Below, in pieces: positions 20,202 to 31,787 of a stretch of DNA of 42,268 nt. How positions within the stretch are numbered: the stretch's first letter is position 1; each line of letters opens with the position of its first letter. Under the pieces are notes generated by a model. It saw only the letters and a list, made by a program, of their open reading frames with translations. It was not told where the DNA came from and searched no databases. The stretch is from Folioceros fuciformis (taxonomy: Eukaryota > Anthocerotophyta > Anthocerotopsida > Anthocerotales), in NCBI GenBank assembly GCA_049999805.1, contig JBNGIO010005082.1:1-42268 (forward strand), given 5' to 3'. Both the position numbers and the translations under genes were made by a program.

Positions 20202-21557
20202 GAAATCAGCCTGTTGGAGGCTTCGGAGCTAGCTACACATGAATGAGCTGGGGCCCTGCAAAATTTCCACGCAGGTGTAGGAAACCAGTGATGATGTGTA
20301 GGATGATGCGGACTTCCGATGGATCTCTCTGCATACTGTTGTATTTTCAATGTTAGATGGTACTCCAGTAGGACAAAGATTGATTGTTTTACTTTTAAAA
20401 AGGAAAGCAAGGAAGCTTGGCAAGCCAGGAGTGAATAATGCGAGGAAGCAAGCAAGGAAGATGGGCAAGCTAGGAATGCATAAGGTGAAGAAGAAAGCAA
20501 GGATGATAGACAACTAACTAACTACACATGGTGTTTAACCCGACATTAAAAGCCGCGACGTGTAACACGTGAGGATCTTCCCCGCTGCGTTTATTCGCGA
20601 GCAGGGAAGGGAGGCTGGGCCCTGGACTAAATATAGCAAAGTGCGTATGAAGACAAGGGAACCAGAGAAGAGCGCCGGGCGCCCGTGATGTGTCGCGCAA
20701 GGTCGAGGCCGCCGGACGGAACGCCGAAGCAACGGTCCGGAAGTCAGGGTAGGTGGCGCCGGTCAAAGAACGTCACTTTGACCGGCTTTTTAACCGGTCA
20801 AGCCGGTTGATGGTGGGGCGGTCAGGCGGACCGGATCGAATCGCGACGCCCGCGATCGGATCGGATCCCGATCTGGCCGAATAATATTTGCAGGATTTGG
20901 ATTTGACGTCGGCCCAACCACCAGGTCAGGCTAGGCGGGGCGGCATACGGCCGGTTTCACCAGGTATTGCCCTAATATCGCCAGGGTATCGCCGGCAGGA
21001 GCATTTGAAGCATGGGCAGGCGGAGATCGGGCTTGCAGGCTCAGAAAAGGAGGCGTGATTGAGTTGGCCAGATCGCGCGAGTGAGGGAGCGAGCGAGCGA
21101 TCGTGGCGGCACTGCAGCTTGATTTGGAGATCTGGTTGGGCCCCGTGTTGTGTTGGTTTTGCTGTGCGGCCCAGGCCCCTGGCGGCCCGACGACGCACAG
21201 CCAGGCTCCCATCGCCTTTGTGTCTGTGTCTCTCTGCCTGTCTGTGCTTCCCGCACCGCTAGCCATGCCGGGATCGCTGCCTGCTTTCCTCCTCCTCTAT
21301 AGGAGAAGAAGCGGGAGCGGGAGCGGGAGCGGAATGGGCACGGCCACTTCCAGTGGTTGATCCCGCCTTCCCTTCCTCCCCTCCCTGCCGGCCATGCCGG
21401 CTGTTGCCTGGCGCGGCTGCAGGGCGTCCACGCCACGGCTCTCTCCCGCTCCGATTCCATCCCTTCTTGTGACCTAATTCCCGGCTCCGGCCCGGGGGAC
21501 GATCGAGCCGGGGTCGGGGTCGGGAGGGAGGACGTGAATGAATTTCTGCCCTCTGAC
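20202..21557. other. Spacer and 5' region of the histidine kinase gene
   Basis: GC-rich. An ACACGTGAGG element lies at about 20562-20571, and at 20778-20820 there are short inverted repeats built on ACCGG/CCGGT. A frame without an upstream ATG runs into the kinase from 21357, preceded by a stop. Upstream short frames at 21059-21360 may be leader ORFs; none resembles a protein family. Confidence 0.4.
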
Positions 21558-24529
21558 ATGACACAGGTGATGACCTCGGTGCACCCGACTTTGTTAGGGA
21601 CATCCTCGTGGCCGCAGACGCTCTTCCGAGCGCACCTCGCCGGGAGCGATGCAACGGCTGACCTCCCGCTGCTGCGTTTAGAACGGGAGGAACGGAAGCA
21701 TAAGGGGATGGGGAAAGGGAGAGGGAAGCAGCGACGCGGGATGATCGCGGAGGGGCACGGGCAGACGGAGGGTGAAGCCCCAGCGGCCCTCAGGCTGCGG
21801 CAGGAGGAGAGCATTATCGCGCGGCTGCAGCGGCTGCTGCCGCAGGAGGAGGTGGTGCCGGAGCGGGAGCCGTTTGGGGTGGAATGCGTGCACCAGGGGG
21901 AGGGACGGGGGCATGACAACGGGGTGCCGGATTTCGTGAGGTTCTGGGCCAGCGCACAGGGTTTGATGACGCTCATGCTGGGCTTCCTGGCCACGTACAT
22001 TTTCCTGCTGCTGCTCACTGCGCCGCGGAGCTGGAATGTGGGGTCGGATGGGGTGGACGGGGTGCCCGTGGAGCTGAATCCCGGGGTTGTGCTTGCGAGG
22101 ATGATGGGACCGTTGCACTGCTGGGTTTCTGCGCGGTCATGTCCCTTGCTCGGCTTCTTGGCTATGTTTTTGTGCATTGTGGTGGGGGCGTGGGTGAATG
22201 ATGGAAGGGTGTGGAAGCGGGTGCCGTCAACGGCTAAGGGTTGTGTGCATTGTGAGGGTTTGAGGAAGAGCCAGACCATGGTGGAGGAGGCGGATGAGCG
22301 GGCTCAAAAGGCGCAGAGGGCAAAGCAGCAGTTCATGGCGTATGTGTTTCACAACATTCGAGGTACGAAAGGCGTAGTCTTTTGAGGATGTGTTTTGGTT
22401 GCAGGGAGGGTGGGTTAAGACGGGGGCGTGCAGAAGAGGATATGTTTGCTTCTCACGGGGGCTTGACTTGTGTTGTGAGCGTTGGGATTTTGCAGTTCCC
22501 TTCAATGCCATTGTTCTGGGACTCGGCCACATGAGGGCCACGGGCAGTGGAGACGGGAATGTTGGACACGATGCAGACCGGGTGGACCTCCTGCAGATGA
22601 TGCTGGATTGCGCGGAGACCATGACCAGTGTGCTGGACGACGTTACCGACATGGGTGCGTGTGTCTTTACGACGGTTGCGCTGGATGAGAGCTTTGTGGG
22701 TTCGTTTTTGGGAGTTTCCTGCTCACGTTGGTCTGGAATGGCTGTTTGATGTGCAGGGCAATGGGAGGATGGACGCATGGAGTTGACCAATGACGAGTTT
22801 GATCTGCTTGCGGTGATCAAGTTCTTGTCGTGGGGGTTGAGGGACCTGCTTGACCAGAAGCAGATTCGTTTTCAAATGCTCATTGACCCCCTGGCCAGGA
22901 AGTACCTAACAACGCACCATGTGGTTGGAGACAAGCACCGGGTTGTGCAGACTTTGGGTGAGTTGTGCTTCATACAAGTTTCCTTCCCTGGCTTTTGAAG
23001 GGTGCTTACATGAAGTGGAGGTGGTCCAAAGCTGATTGTGTGGTTGTACAAGCTTCTGTCAGGCAATTTCCTCAGCAATGCCATGAAATTCACTCCAGCA
23101 GGCGGTGTAGTGGATTTGAATGTGGAATGCTTGGAGGTCATTGAGGAACAAGACTGGGCAGTGTCGACTTTTGGCCCACCTTTGCTACACGACACTCCAG
23201 CAGTTGGTGAGACGCAACTCGCCGATAGGGTGTCAGGGGTGGCAGGGACGTCCGATCTGCCCTCCCCATCCGGTGCAAGAACGTGTAGACGCAAGGCTGA
23301 ATCCAAGTACAAGGTTGCAAGGCTTCAGTTATCTGTGAAAGACACGGGAATAGGTGTTTTCCTCGTTCCTTTACCCTAGCCTTTATTGCAGTCTGTTTAC
23401 GAGTGTGGTTTTCTAATCTCCTGCATGTAAGCAGGTATATCTCCGGATGATCAGGCCAAGCTGTTCGAGCCGTACTCCTTTGTTACTTCTGGTTGGGTTC
23501 AGAAAGCGGGTGTATCTGGTCTGGGACTCAGTATGGCTAAAAGATTTGTAGAGCAGGTTGGCGGTCAAATTGGTGTGGATTCACAGGTGGGGAGTGGCAG
23601 CACCTTCTACTTCTCAATTCCCTTTCCCCTTATCCCAGTAGACGGGCCTGTAGAGCAATCGATAACATCGACTGGAGCATCTTGCGACAGTGGCGCGAGC
23701 GGGTTGGCTTCCAATGTAGGTAGGAGCAAGTCTTTCGCAGGGCTAGAGGAGGAAGCACGCTTTAAGGAGAACCTTAAAGCGTTCAAGGGCAGGACGTCCA
23801 AGTCAATTAGTTGTAGTCAGCTACTGAGTAGTGGTGTCTCGAGCCGGAAACGGAAAGTCTTGCTTGTGGAGGATACCGCCATCAATAGAGTAAGTATCCA
23901 ATTATCGGAAGGCCGCTCACCGTGCCTACGAGTTGTTGGCCTTCAATTATGCAGCAGGATTTGTGTTGTTGACACGCGTGCATGCTGGCAACATTTCAGA
24001 TAGTGCTTCGGAAGGTGTTGGAGAACCTGAACCTTATAGTGGAGGAAGCTGAGAATGGGAAGATTGCTGTGGACATGGCGCAGCAAGGTAGAACCTATGA
24101 CTTAATCCTGATGGACAAAGAGATGCCAGTAATGGATGGACATGAGGTAATGCTTCAGTCTAATTCTTCAGTCTACCGAAACGCTTAGTGCTTTCGTGTC
24201 TCTACAGCTTCCACGTGCGTGGTCCTTGCCACACACTATGATAATCAATGTCTCTCATCCGCAGGCCACCAGGCAGTTGCGAATGATGGGTGTGAAGACC
24301 CCCATCATAGCATTAACTGGCAACTCGTTACAATCAGACAGAGAGCTGTTTTTGGAGGCTGGTGTGGATGACTTCCAGACGAAGGTCAGTAGCTGGTCCT
24401 TCTGTCCTCCTTTTCCTCTTCCGTGTAGAAAAAGCCAGTGTGTGATCCCTTTCTGTCATGCAGCCTTTGTCGAGAGACAAACTTGTGCAACTTCTTGCAA
24501 GATACGGAGTCGAGAGCTCCTGTCCATAG
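21558..24529 (+). CDS. Hybrid histidine kinase with receiver domain, two membrane passes, no recognised sensor domain
   Basis: Eight exons: 21558-22362, 22496-22654, 22757-22957, 23063-23353, 23435-23889, 24000-24146, 24265-24384 and 24464-24529, giving 747 residues with phases closing throughout. Two hydrophobic helices at about 135-155 and 195-214 are separated by only about 40 residues. The H-box is FMAYVFHNIRVPFNAI, with the predicted phospho-His near residue 265. The ATPase domain has NFLSNAMKFT (N-box), DTGIGI (G1), FEPYSF and GVSGLGLSMAKRFVEQ (G2), with a long insert between N and G1. The C-terminal receiver has LLVEDTAINR, the phospho-acceptor Asp in LILMDKEMP, IALTGNS and the lysine in FQTKPLS. 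All phosphorelay residues are present, so it should autophosphorylate and pass phosphate to its receiver. No CHASE, GAF or ethylene-binding motif was seen, so the input is unknown. Confidence 0.88.
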
Positions 24530-25802
24530 AGCGCATCTAACTGTACCATAGACTGGACGACGGCATCGAATACTGATGATATTTAGGGAAGACGCCAACA
24601 GGGTGGAACGCCAAAGGGTGCACTGCAGACAAGCTGTCCACGCTAACGTTGGGGTAGGCTTAACTTTAGTCGGCTCCCTCCATTGACCTCTTTTTTTTTT
24701 TTACCACCACTGATGCCCACGTTGGGATTGGACATAATCCTGTGAAATGGTTGGAAACATCCCTGGGTCACCTATTCTTTCTCTTGGCATCCCACACCGA
24801 CTCTTGTGGATCTGTGTCAATGATTTATTTTGTTCCCTTTTTGCATGGGAAGGTCCCCTTTCTGATGTGTAAATACAGGACGCTTTTACTCTAGCTGCCA
24901 CCCTTTGGATTTGCTTCCGCATCCCGACGTGAACGGGTCTTCCCCCACGCCGCCAATCTTTAAATGCAGCTATAACAGCATCAATTATTATCGTCACAAA
25001 GAAACCCTTTTTACACGGCATAGAGAGCTGGGCTCTGCAATCTCTTTCTTCTCTGTTTGCTCTGCACTCATTTGAAAAGATTACGCTCTTTTCCCCCCTT
25101 TCTCTGAGAGTCTGCGACCCGAATGCAGGAGAGGAGACTCGAGGATTGAAATTCCTGGCGTGACCAATCCGACCAGCCTCGCATAGCGCCATGCCGTGTT
25201 GTTTGCTTGCGCTATCTTTCAATTAGCGGAGTGACTTGCCCCGGGTGCGGAGCACCATCGGGTGCTTTGGCATTGGTGGCTGCCGCAATCTCTAGTTGGC
25301 TTGTTCGCAGCAAGAGATTGTGTCTGATGTCGGCCGTGGGATGCGTGCCAGCTACCGGATTTGGCTCATATAGATTGACGACAAGTGTTTCAGTTCTTCG
25401 TTGCCGCAAAGTCGGCGCCGGATCTGTTAGGCCAGTGAAGGTTTCAGGTGGGGCGGAGTTCGTTGAATACGTGGAAAGGTGTAGGTCATGAGCTTTGTAG
25501 TTCACCACATTCCCTGTTCAGTGTCATAGGATTGGAGCATTGCGCGGTGTATGGTCGTGCCGGAGTAGCGAGGATCTGGAATCAGCTTGTCGGTGAACGC
25601 GTTGGTCGGGAAGAGGATATCAGTCCCGTAGCAAACCGTTTTGGCATCGAAGGTGGAGAAACAAATACGGGGTTGCAACATCTTTCTGCAGTGAAAGGAT
25701 TTGGGCCTGCTCAGTTCTTTGGGAAGCTGACTGCACCTCAGGTAGCAGCTTGCAGTCCGGTGTTTGCGATTCTCGACCTAATTCGGAAGACTGTTTGCAG
25801 CT
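24530..25802. other. Spacer between the kinase and TDP2-like gene
   Basis: Contains a poly-T run (about 24690-24702). No gene recognised; the last part should hold the TDP2-like promoter. Confidence 0.35.
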
Positions 25803-27705
25803 ATGGAGTGGCTCTGTCCAATCTGTACTTACATCAACCCGGGACGTGCGTTGGAATGTGAGGTGTGTGCACAACCATTTGACGCAAATGATGGCATGCC
25901 AGGCGTGAATAGAGCGGATGGGAACAATCCAATGGAAGCTGAGTGGAGTTGTGGGGTTTGCACGTTTCTGAATAGTGCGAATTGGCTTCTATGTGAGATG
26001 TGTGGTCAAGGGGAAAAACCTGTAGCTGGAAATCTTGGTGGGGTCACACGATCAGTGGGGACCTTTCGGCCCCTTAGGGTGCCGCTAGCTGGCCAACGTA
26101 CGGATGTCGCTCGTGTCAATACTGGGGACCAAACCCCGAACGAAGACTTGGAAGCGGTCCGCAGTGGTGCAGGATCTCTTCACTCTCAGGAACACGTGGA
26201 TGTGGAACAGGCTTCAGCCCAGGTCTCCGTGGAAACATCTGCTCCTGTGGAACCAGTTGCGGAGACGCCCCTAGTTGTCTCGCACAAGCGCCAGCGAGAG
26301 AGTGGAGACGCTGAGCCACCTGTTTCGAATTCCCTTCTGAGGAGATTACACGAGGAAAGGATGTGCAGAAGTAAGAGAGCCGAGTCACGTGGTAGTCTTT
26401 CTGCTAGCAACTATCTGCAAAGCTGACTTGTAGAGCTTCTCAGACTGCATGCTGTTGACAGAGGTTTTGAACGCTAAGAGCAATTGGAATTGTGAGATTA
26501 GTGAAATCGTTTTTGGTCTACCGTTTCTAAGTTTGCCTCGTGCAGGAATCAATCGTGGCGAAAACTCCTTGGCCAGTAAGGAGGAGCAGCCGAAAGGTTC
26601 GAGTGCGACAGAAGCATCTCAAAAACCTTCTCCACTTGCCATCATGTTTTACAACGTTTGGTTCCGTGAGGATGTTGAGCTACTGGGCCGTATGGCAGCC
26701 ATAGGTAGACTCATTGAAGAGTATGAACCTCATGTGATATGTTTTCAGGTGAGACCTGGACCCGTGGTTGTCTAGCACTACAGTGCGAAATTCCACACAG
26801 ATTTAAGAACACAGGTTCTTCGCTCTTTTGGCCTGCAGGAAGTTACTCCCAACATCTATGACATCTTTCAAAAGTCAGGCTGGTGGAAGCAGTATCGAAG
26901 CTCAGTGGCACCTCAACTGGCATCTTCGCGACCATACTTCGCAATGCAGGTTGAACGTGGTGTCCTTTGCTGGTTGTGGCGTGGCTGTGAACTGCCTCCC
27001 TGACTCCCATGAACATGACTGTGCAGCTCGGAAGATTGCCCGTGAAATCTTTTCGACGTAGCCCATTCAGCAACTCTGTCATGGGCAGGGAACTTTGTCT
27101 AGCTGATATCGAAGTAGGTACGGGGAAGAATATTGTAGTGGCAACAACACATTTGGAAAGCCCTTGTCCAGCCCCACCGTCGTGGAATCAGATGTACAGC
27201 AAGGAGCGTGTTCAGCAAGCCTCGGAAGCACTGAATTCTTTGAAGGACGTTCCAAATGTTGTCTTTGGAGGAGATATGAATTGGAATGACAAACTCGATG
27301 GTGAACCGCCTCTTCCTAGTGGTTGGATTGATGCATGGCTCCAGCTCAAGCCTAGAGAGGTAGCCATCCGTTTGTCTTTAATGCGTCAGCTGCCTGTCTA
27401 GTTATCCCTTTGACACTACTCATCCTCTTTCGCATTCTGCTGATTGTTTGCAGCCGGGCCTCACCTATGACAGCAAAGCCAATCCCATGTTGAAAGGTAG
27501 CCGTCACCAGTCGCGGTTGGACCGAGTTTTCTGTCACCTGGAGGACTTCGATGTGGAAAGCATTGAGATGATTGGGTCACAGCCTATTCCTGGCGTCACT
27601 TTCCAGAAGAATCAGAGGGTAGGGAAGCAGTCCCAGATGGTCACGCTGCCCGTGCTCCCAAGTGATCATTTTGGCCTACTTCTCAAAATTCGTCAAAAAT
27701 TATAA
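25803..27705 (+). CDS. TDP2: TDP2-type tyrosyl-DNA phosphodiesterase with two RanBP2 zinc fingers
   Basis: Five exons: 25803-26370 (or 26391), 26546-26748, 26839-26949, 27027-27359 and 27454-27705, giving 488 (or 495) residues. Two N-terminal RanBP2-type fingers are plain: CPICTYINPGRALECEVC and CGVCTFLNSANWLLCEMC. A disordered linker precedes the endonuclease/exonuclease/phosphatase (EEP) fold. All TDP2 signatures are present: FYNVWF, ICFQEV with the metal-binding Glu, VVATTHLES, VVFGGDMNWND and LPSDHFGL. The enzyme removes topoisomerase II peptides from 5' DNA ends and acts in nuclear DNA repair. Plant TDP2 proteins with such fingers are known (At1g11800 type). The exon 1 donor is ambiguous between GTAAGA at 26371 and GTAGTC at 26392; both keep the frame, and the first is the stronger site. 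Confidence 0.88.
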
Positions 27706-28621
27706 GATTCTCGTTGAATGCATCTATCTAACGCCAAGACACGGTCTTCATTCCCCTAGTGATGCGTGTACGGTGCTAAATTATCAATGGACACGTGTAG
27801 CCGTGTCGAGCTTTCGTGGAGCTAAATTTTAAGGAGCCGTGTCGAGCTTTTGTGCGTCTGTCCCAGACACGTGTCACAGCGAACGTCGACTTTAACCTTC
27901 CTCGTTCCGGAAGGAGCACACGATTTACCGCCACAGAAAACTTTTAACTTCACTTCAATTCGAGGTACACAACATGTTGCCACGGCTGGCTAATGGTTAT
28001 ACGCAAACTGCTACAAGCCGACTTCGCACAAACCTAGATGGAGCTCGACATTCCTGACACTGCGCTTGTCAGCATATCACATCACAATATAGATATTTGC
28101 TCCACCGTGACCAAAAGCACTTCTCAGAAATCCATCTCGCCTCATGCCAGTGTCAGCAAAGAGCGCAGGGACCTCCTGTCAAAGAATAGACCCCTTCTTC
28201 GTGAAGGTCAAAGTAGTAGATATCGTTCTGGACTTATTCCGTCACCTCAGCTGTTCCCTAGTGTGCGTCTTGGGTAAAGTCTGCAAGCAAAGGGTACACT
28301 CCAAACCAATTGCCATCCTCTTCGCCTCTCCTCTGCCAGTGCGCCTGAACGAAACAAAATATCGAAAACACAACCTAGTGCCTCCGTCAGCTTACGTATA
28401 GAACCACACAACAAACCACCAGAAAACCTGGTATCAATATGGAGGCCGAATAAACGGCCTCTGCATCACCTCCTTGGCATGGTGCATGACCAGACATCCA
28501 GGCTTCAGTACAATACTTCTTCAAAAGAGTCGAACGGCACGGTTACCATGTGAATATCTCTCCAAGTAGGTGAACGACAAGAATAAGTAAGTAGCAAACC
28601 CTGTAAGCTAGCAGCCCTGTT
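27706..28621. other. Convergent 3' spacer with two ACACGTGT palindromes
   Basis: Lies between the convergent TDP2-like and VAMP72 genes. Perfect palindromes ACACGTGT at 27791-27798 and 27867-27874 flank a duplicated CCGTGTCGAGCTTTTGTG-like element (about 27801 and 27838). No gene recognised. Confidence 0.45.
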
Positions 28622-29284
28622 CTAAGCACGACAAGACGGTAGTGTCAACCCGCCACAGAAAAAGGAAACGATGATGTACACCAAGACGATGATGAGGCAA
28701 GTCAATGAAGCCAGGAGCTTAGTATTTTGCAACCACAGCGACTGCCGAAGACGGCGGGACTGCTTCTGAAACCTAAAACTGTTGTCCTGTATCGTAGCAG
28801 TTTTGTCCACTAGTAGTTCAATCCTGTCCCCTCGTTCCAAAACCTTGTCAATGTTCTCAACCATCACCTTGTGCACCTCGGCCATCTCTCCCTTCACCCT
28901 GGTGATGGTGTCGGCATTGGGGTTATTCGAGTAGTATTCCATCTGCTGGTTCAAACTCCTGGAAAACTCATCGTTCATTGCATACGGCAGAGCAGTGGAG
29001 GCCACTCTCCCATATGCCTTCATAAATCTGCCATGAATGTCCTCCAGAAAAGCGAACGGAATCCTCCTCCCCATGGTCTCGTCCGCCATACACAGGAAAG
29101 CCAGCCCGTCTGCCTTCATGATGTGGAAAATATGGCGGTCCTGGGAGTAGGAAGCCCGCGTCTCCGGGACCGCTGGCACCCTCTCCAAAATTCGCCGCGC
29201 AATGGTCCCCGCGTTGCTGGATGCAGCGCTGAACTCCGCCAGCACCAAGGTACCCCTGGCTACCAGAGCGTACAAAATCGCCAT
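28622..29284 (-). CDS. VAMP72-type R-SNARE (longin VAMP7 family), intronless
   Basis: One uninterrupted exon of 220 residues, with the start at the ATG of MAILYALVARGTLVLAEFSA, the standard longin-domain opening. The frame upstream (to 29365) includes extra codons that look like leader. The longin domain (1-125) includes DRHIFHIMKADGLAFLCMAD. The SNARE motif (about 127-187) contains the central arginine in VLERGDRIELLVDKT. A C-terminal anchor follows (LTCLIIVLVYIIVSFF). VAMP72 proteins drive fusion of secretory and endosomal vesicles at the plasma membrane and cell plate. Angiosperm VAMP72 genes usually have several introns, so the intron-free copy may be a functional retrocopy; this is inference. 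The gene is divergent from the plus-strand gene at 29659, with a short shared upstream region. Confidence 0.9.
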   Translation of the reverse strand: MAILYALVARGTLVLAEFSAASSNAGTIARRILERVPAVPETRASYSQDRHIFHIMKADGLAFLCMADETMGRRIPFAFLEDIHGRFMKAYGRVASTALPYAMNDEFSRSLNQQMEYYSNNPNADTITRVKGEMAEVHKVMVENIDKVLERGDRIELLVDKTATIQDNSFRFQKQSRRLRQSLWLQNTKLLASLTCLIIVLVYIIVSFFCGGLTLPSCRA

Positions 29285-29658
29285 GGCTCCCGTTCCCCCG
29301 AGAGCGAGTCGCCAGTGAGATCGTGAGAGCGGGCGAGATGCAGAGGAAATCCGCTCCCAATTCAAACCTCGACCTTCACGATCCGGCTGGCGGGAATTGT
29401 GTTTGTGCCCGGGCTTCCGCGCTCAGATCTCCATCCGTCCCGCCGCGCGAACCTCGCTATTACCCCTCCGGAGTAAGAAGCCAAGCCTGTTACACAGTCT
29501 ACTAATATATACTGGAGATGGTCTAACATTGCTTTGGATAGCACGGCTAAACGCGAAACGGTAAACTGGAGTACGGCCAGTTGTTGAACTTGCAAGGCAC
29601 AGTTGTCTGGCCAGGCTCCAATTTGAGCTTCACACCATCGAGATCCAGGAAGCAGGCC
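29285..29658. promoter_or_regulatory. Shared bidirectional upstream region (VAMP72 / unknown gene)
   Basis: 374 bases separate the two divergent start codons, so both promoters must overlap or face each other here. No clear TATA box for either direction was identified. Confidence 0.45.
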
Positions 29659-31531
29659 ATGAGCAGGCTGTCATCGCTGAAAGCCTCCGGCGTGGTTGCA
29701 GCTGGATTTGAGGTCGAGGGAAATGGCGGGTGCTGCCGGTCTTGGTGCATCCGGACATCATCGGTGGAGTATTCTGAGGCTCGGACGTCGGGGAGGGCCG
29801 TGGAGGTCTGCAATTTCTGTTGCTGCGGACATCTTGTGGCTTTGGTTAGGGAGTGTGTCTTATTTTTGACGATTCCAGGTGGATGGAGAGTTGTGTGTGC
29901 AAGGTGTGAGAACCTATGATTTCCATTCTGCAGAAGCATCGTTTGAGAAGCTGGAGAAGCCATATCCCGGAGTGAGGGTTTTATCCTCAGGTGACCGGAT
30001 TTCAGCTTCTTTGGTTACGGGACAGAGAATTTTTTGGATGGTTTGTGTTTGTTTTTGTTTTAGGAGTTAAATGTGCGTTGGTTCTGGGTGTAGGTAAGCT
30101 GCATGTTGAAGATCTGGAGCGAGGTCTGAGGTTCAGCTGCGGGCAGTTTGTGAGTGATTGGTGGTGCCCTCGTTTTGTGCGTGTTTAGGAAGGTTGGATT
30201 GGTTTAATTTGGGGTGGTGTATTGTTTTGCTCGTTGCCAGACGTGGTTGCCAGGACTACAGAGTCTGAGCCTGGGTGGAAATGTAACTACTGTCATTCGT
30301 AATGAGCTGGAACTCACTTGCCCCAAGTTGAATATGTCGGGTTCAGAGAGCTTTGACAGTTTGGAGGACACAGTTGCGTATGTCTGTGATCACCGTCGCA
30401 CAGGAGATTTGGAAACAGCGTCTGTTGGAAATTCAGCATTCGTTCATGGTCCCTGTCAAGGCTGGGTTAAGGTCCCGGCTGCATCATTCAAGGACCTAAG
30501 TTTAGCCCGTCCAGAGGTTGCAGCTGGCAAGCAGCAAATCAGGAAGGACGACCCTGGATTGAAGGATAGTGTTGGCGGCACTGAGAACCTTGGCATTACA
30601 TTTTCTGCTCAAGGAATTTTGTTCGACATAGAGCACCAAGCAGTGATGGCACAAGGACCTCTGAAAATATCCTGCCGCCTGAAGGGCTTGGAGGTAGTTT
30701 TATTTTATCTCCTGACCTGCTTTTGAATGAAAGTGAAGAGGTGTCCTATGCTACATAGCGGGGAATCTGGTCCCGTTAGTCCATGACTATATTCCATTCT
30801 TGCAGATAAGCGCAGGTGCAGGGGACCTCTTGCTGAATGAAGGAATTTTGGCTTTGCACGAGGGAGTATCAGTTACACTACAAGAACGTGAACTGAATAC
30901 TCCCAGACTCACCTGGTACTTTGGTAGGGTTGGGAATCCCCATGGCAACATCTTTGCACAAGATTCCAAACGAGGGGACTGGCATTCACGCATGCCACAG
31001 AAGTCACGCGACCTGGCTGTCGGGGAACGTAAATTAGCCCACCAACCAGCGGCCATAAATCTTGCTAAAGAAGACATGGTGGCGCGTTTTACGGCAATCG
31101 TGAGAGGGATGCGTACCAGTGGTCCGTGTCTTGGGAAGCAGTTGAAAATCATGCCGTTTTGCAGATGCACCCGCAGAATTTCTGCAGGAGACATCTCTGC
31201 TCCGACACTCCTCACTAGCAGGCCTCGCAAGCATCACATTCTTAGGGCTGTAACCAGGAATCTCTGCACCAGGGCAGTGTCCTTCGACTCCTCGGGCTTC
31301 CACATTCATCTGTCCCAGCTGCTGCAACTCACACGAGAAGACCTCGCGTTGATGGACATCGCTGTTCCTGTTTCGCGCAGTGGCACAGCCTCATCGCAGG
31401 TGAGGGAGCGAAATGTTTACCCTCTTCTTGCTGCTAGAGAGGAACAAGGAATGGACATCGTGACGGACACGAACAATGTCGTACTTGTAGAAGGTCCCTT
31501 CCGCCTTCTGCTGGCAAAAGAGCGAAGGTGA
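29659..31531 (+). CDS. Unknown five-exon protein, beta-rich
   Basis: Exons 29659-29805, 29879-29990, 30064-30149, 30241-30693 and 30806-31531 splice in frame to 507 residues. The exon 1 donor is the least certain. I do not recognise the family. There is no signal peptide, no long membrane helix and no zinc or nucleotide motif. The sequence alternates polar and hydrophobic residues with aromatic-glycine strands (LTWYFGRVGNPHGNIFAQ; GITFSAQGILFDIEHQAVMA), as in beta-sheet or beta-barrel proteins. The N-terminus contains VDGELCVQGVRTYDFHSAEA, and the C-terminus ends QGMDIVTDTNNVVLVEGPF then a basic tail. An outer-membrane barrel or a beta-sandwich is possible, but neither is shown. The consistent phases make it a real gene. 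Confidence 0.6.
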
Positions 31532-31787
31532 CGACTTGTCAGATTGGTCTCGTGGTATGTCACAAAAACTCGTATCTTTATTTGTACCTTGTCTATGAGA
31601 CACAAAAAATAGCACATAAAAGGAAGCTGATTGTCTGCTACTTTCAGTAAGAAGCCTCCGGATTGATATATGGAGGCCCACAAAGGCACAAAGTTATACA
31701 CTTCCACGATGTATCAAATCAAAGTCCGTTATGGAACATATGGCCTGACACAGAAACGCTGGTTGCCCTGGACTCGGTTTGTTGAGC

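Noticed and set aside
21041-22279. 412-codon open frame on the minus strand
   Set aside because: It lies antisense to exon 1 of the histidine kinase in GC-rich DNA; its translation is low-complexity and has no domain.
29547-29963. Minus-strand 138-codon frame
   Set aside because: Overlaps exon 1 and exon 2 of the plus-strand unknown gene, whose phases close; the minus frame has no recognisable features.
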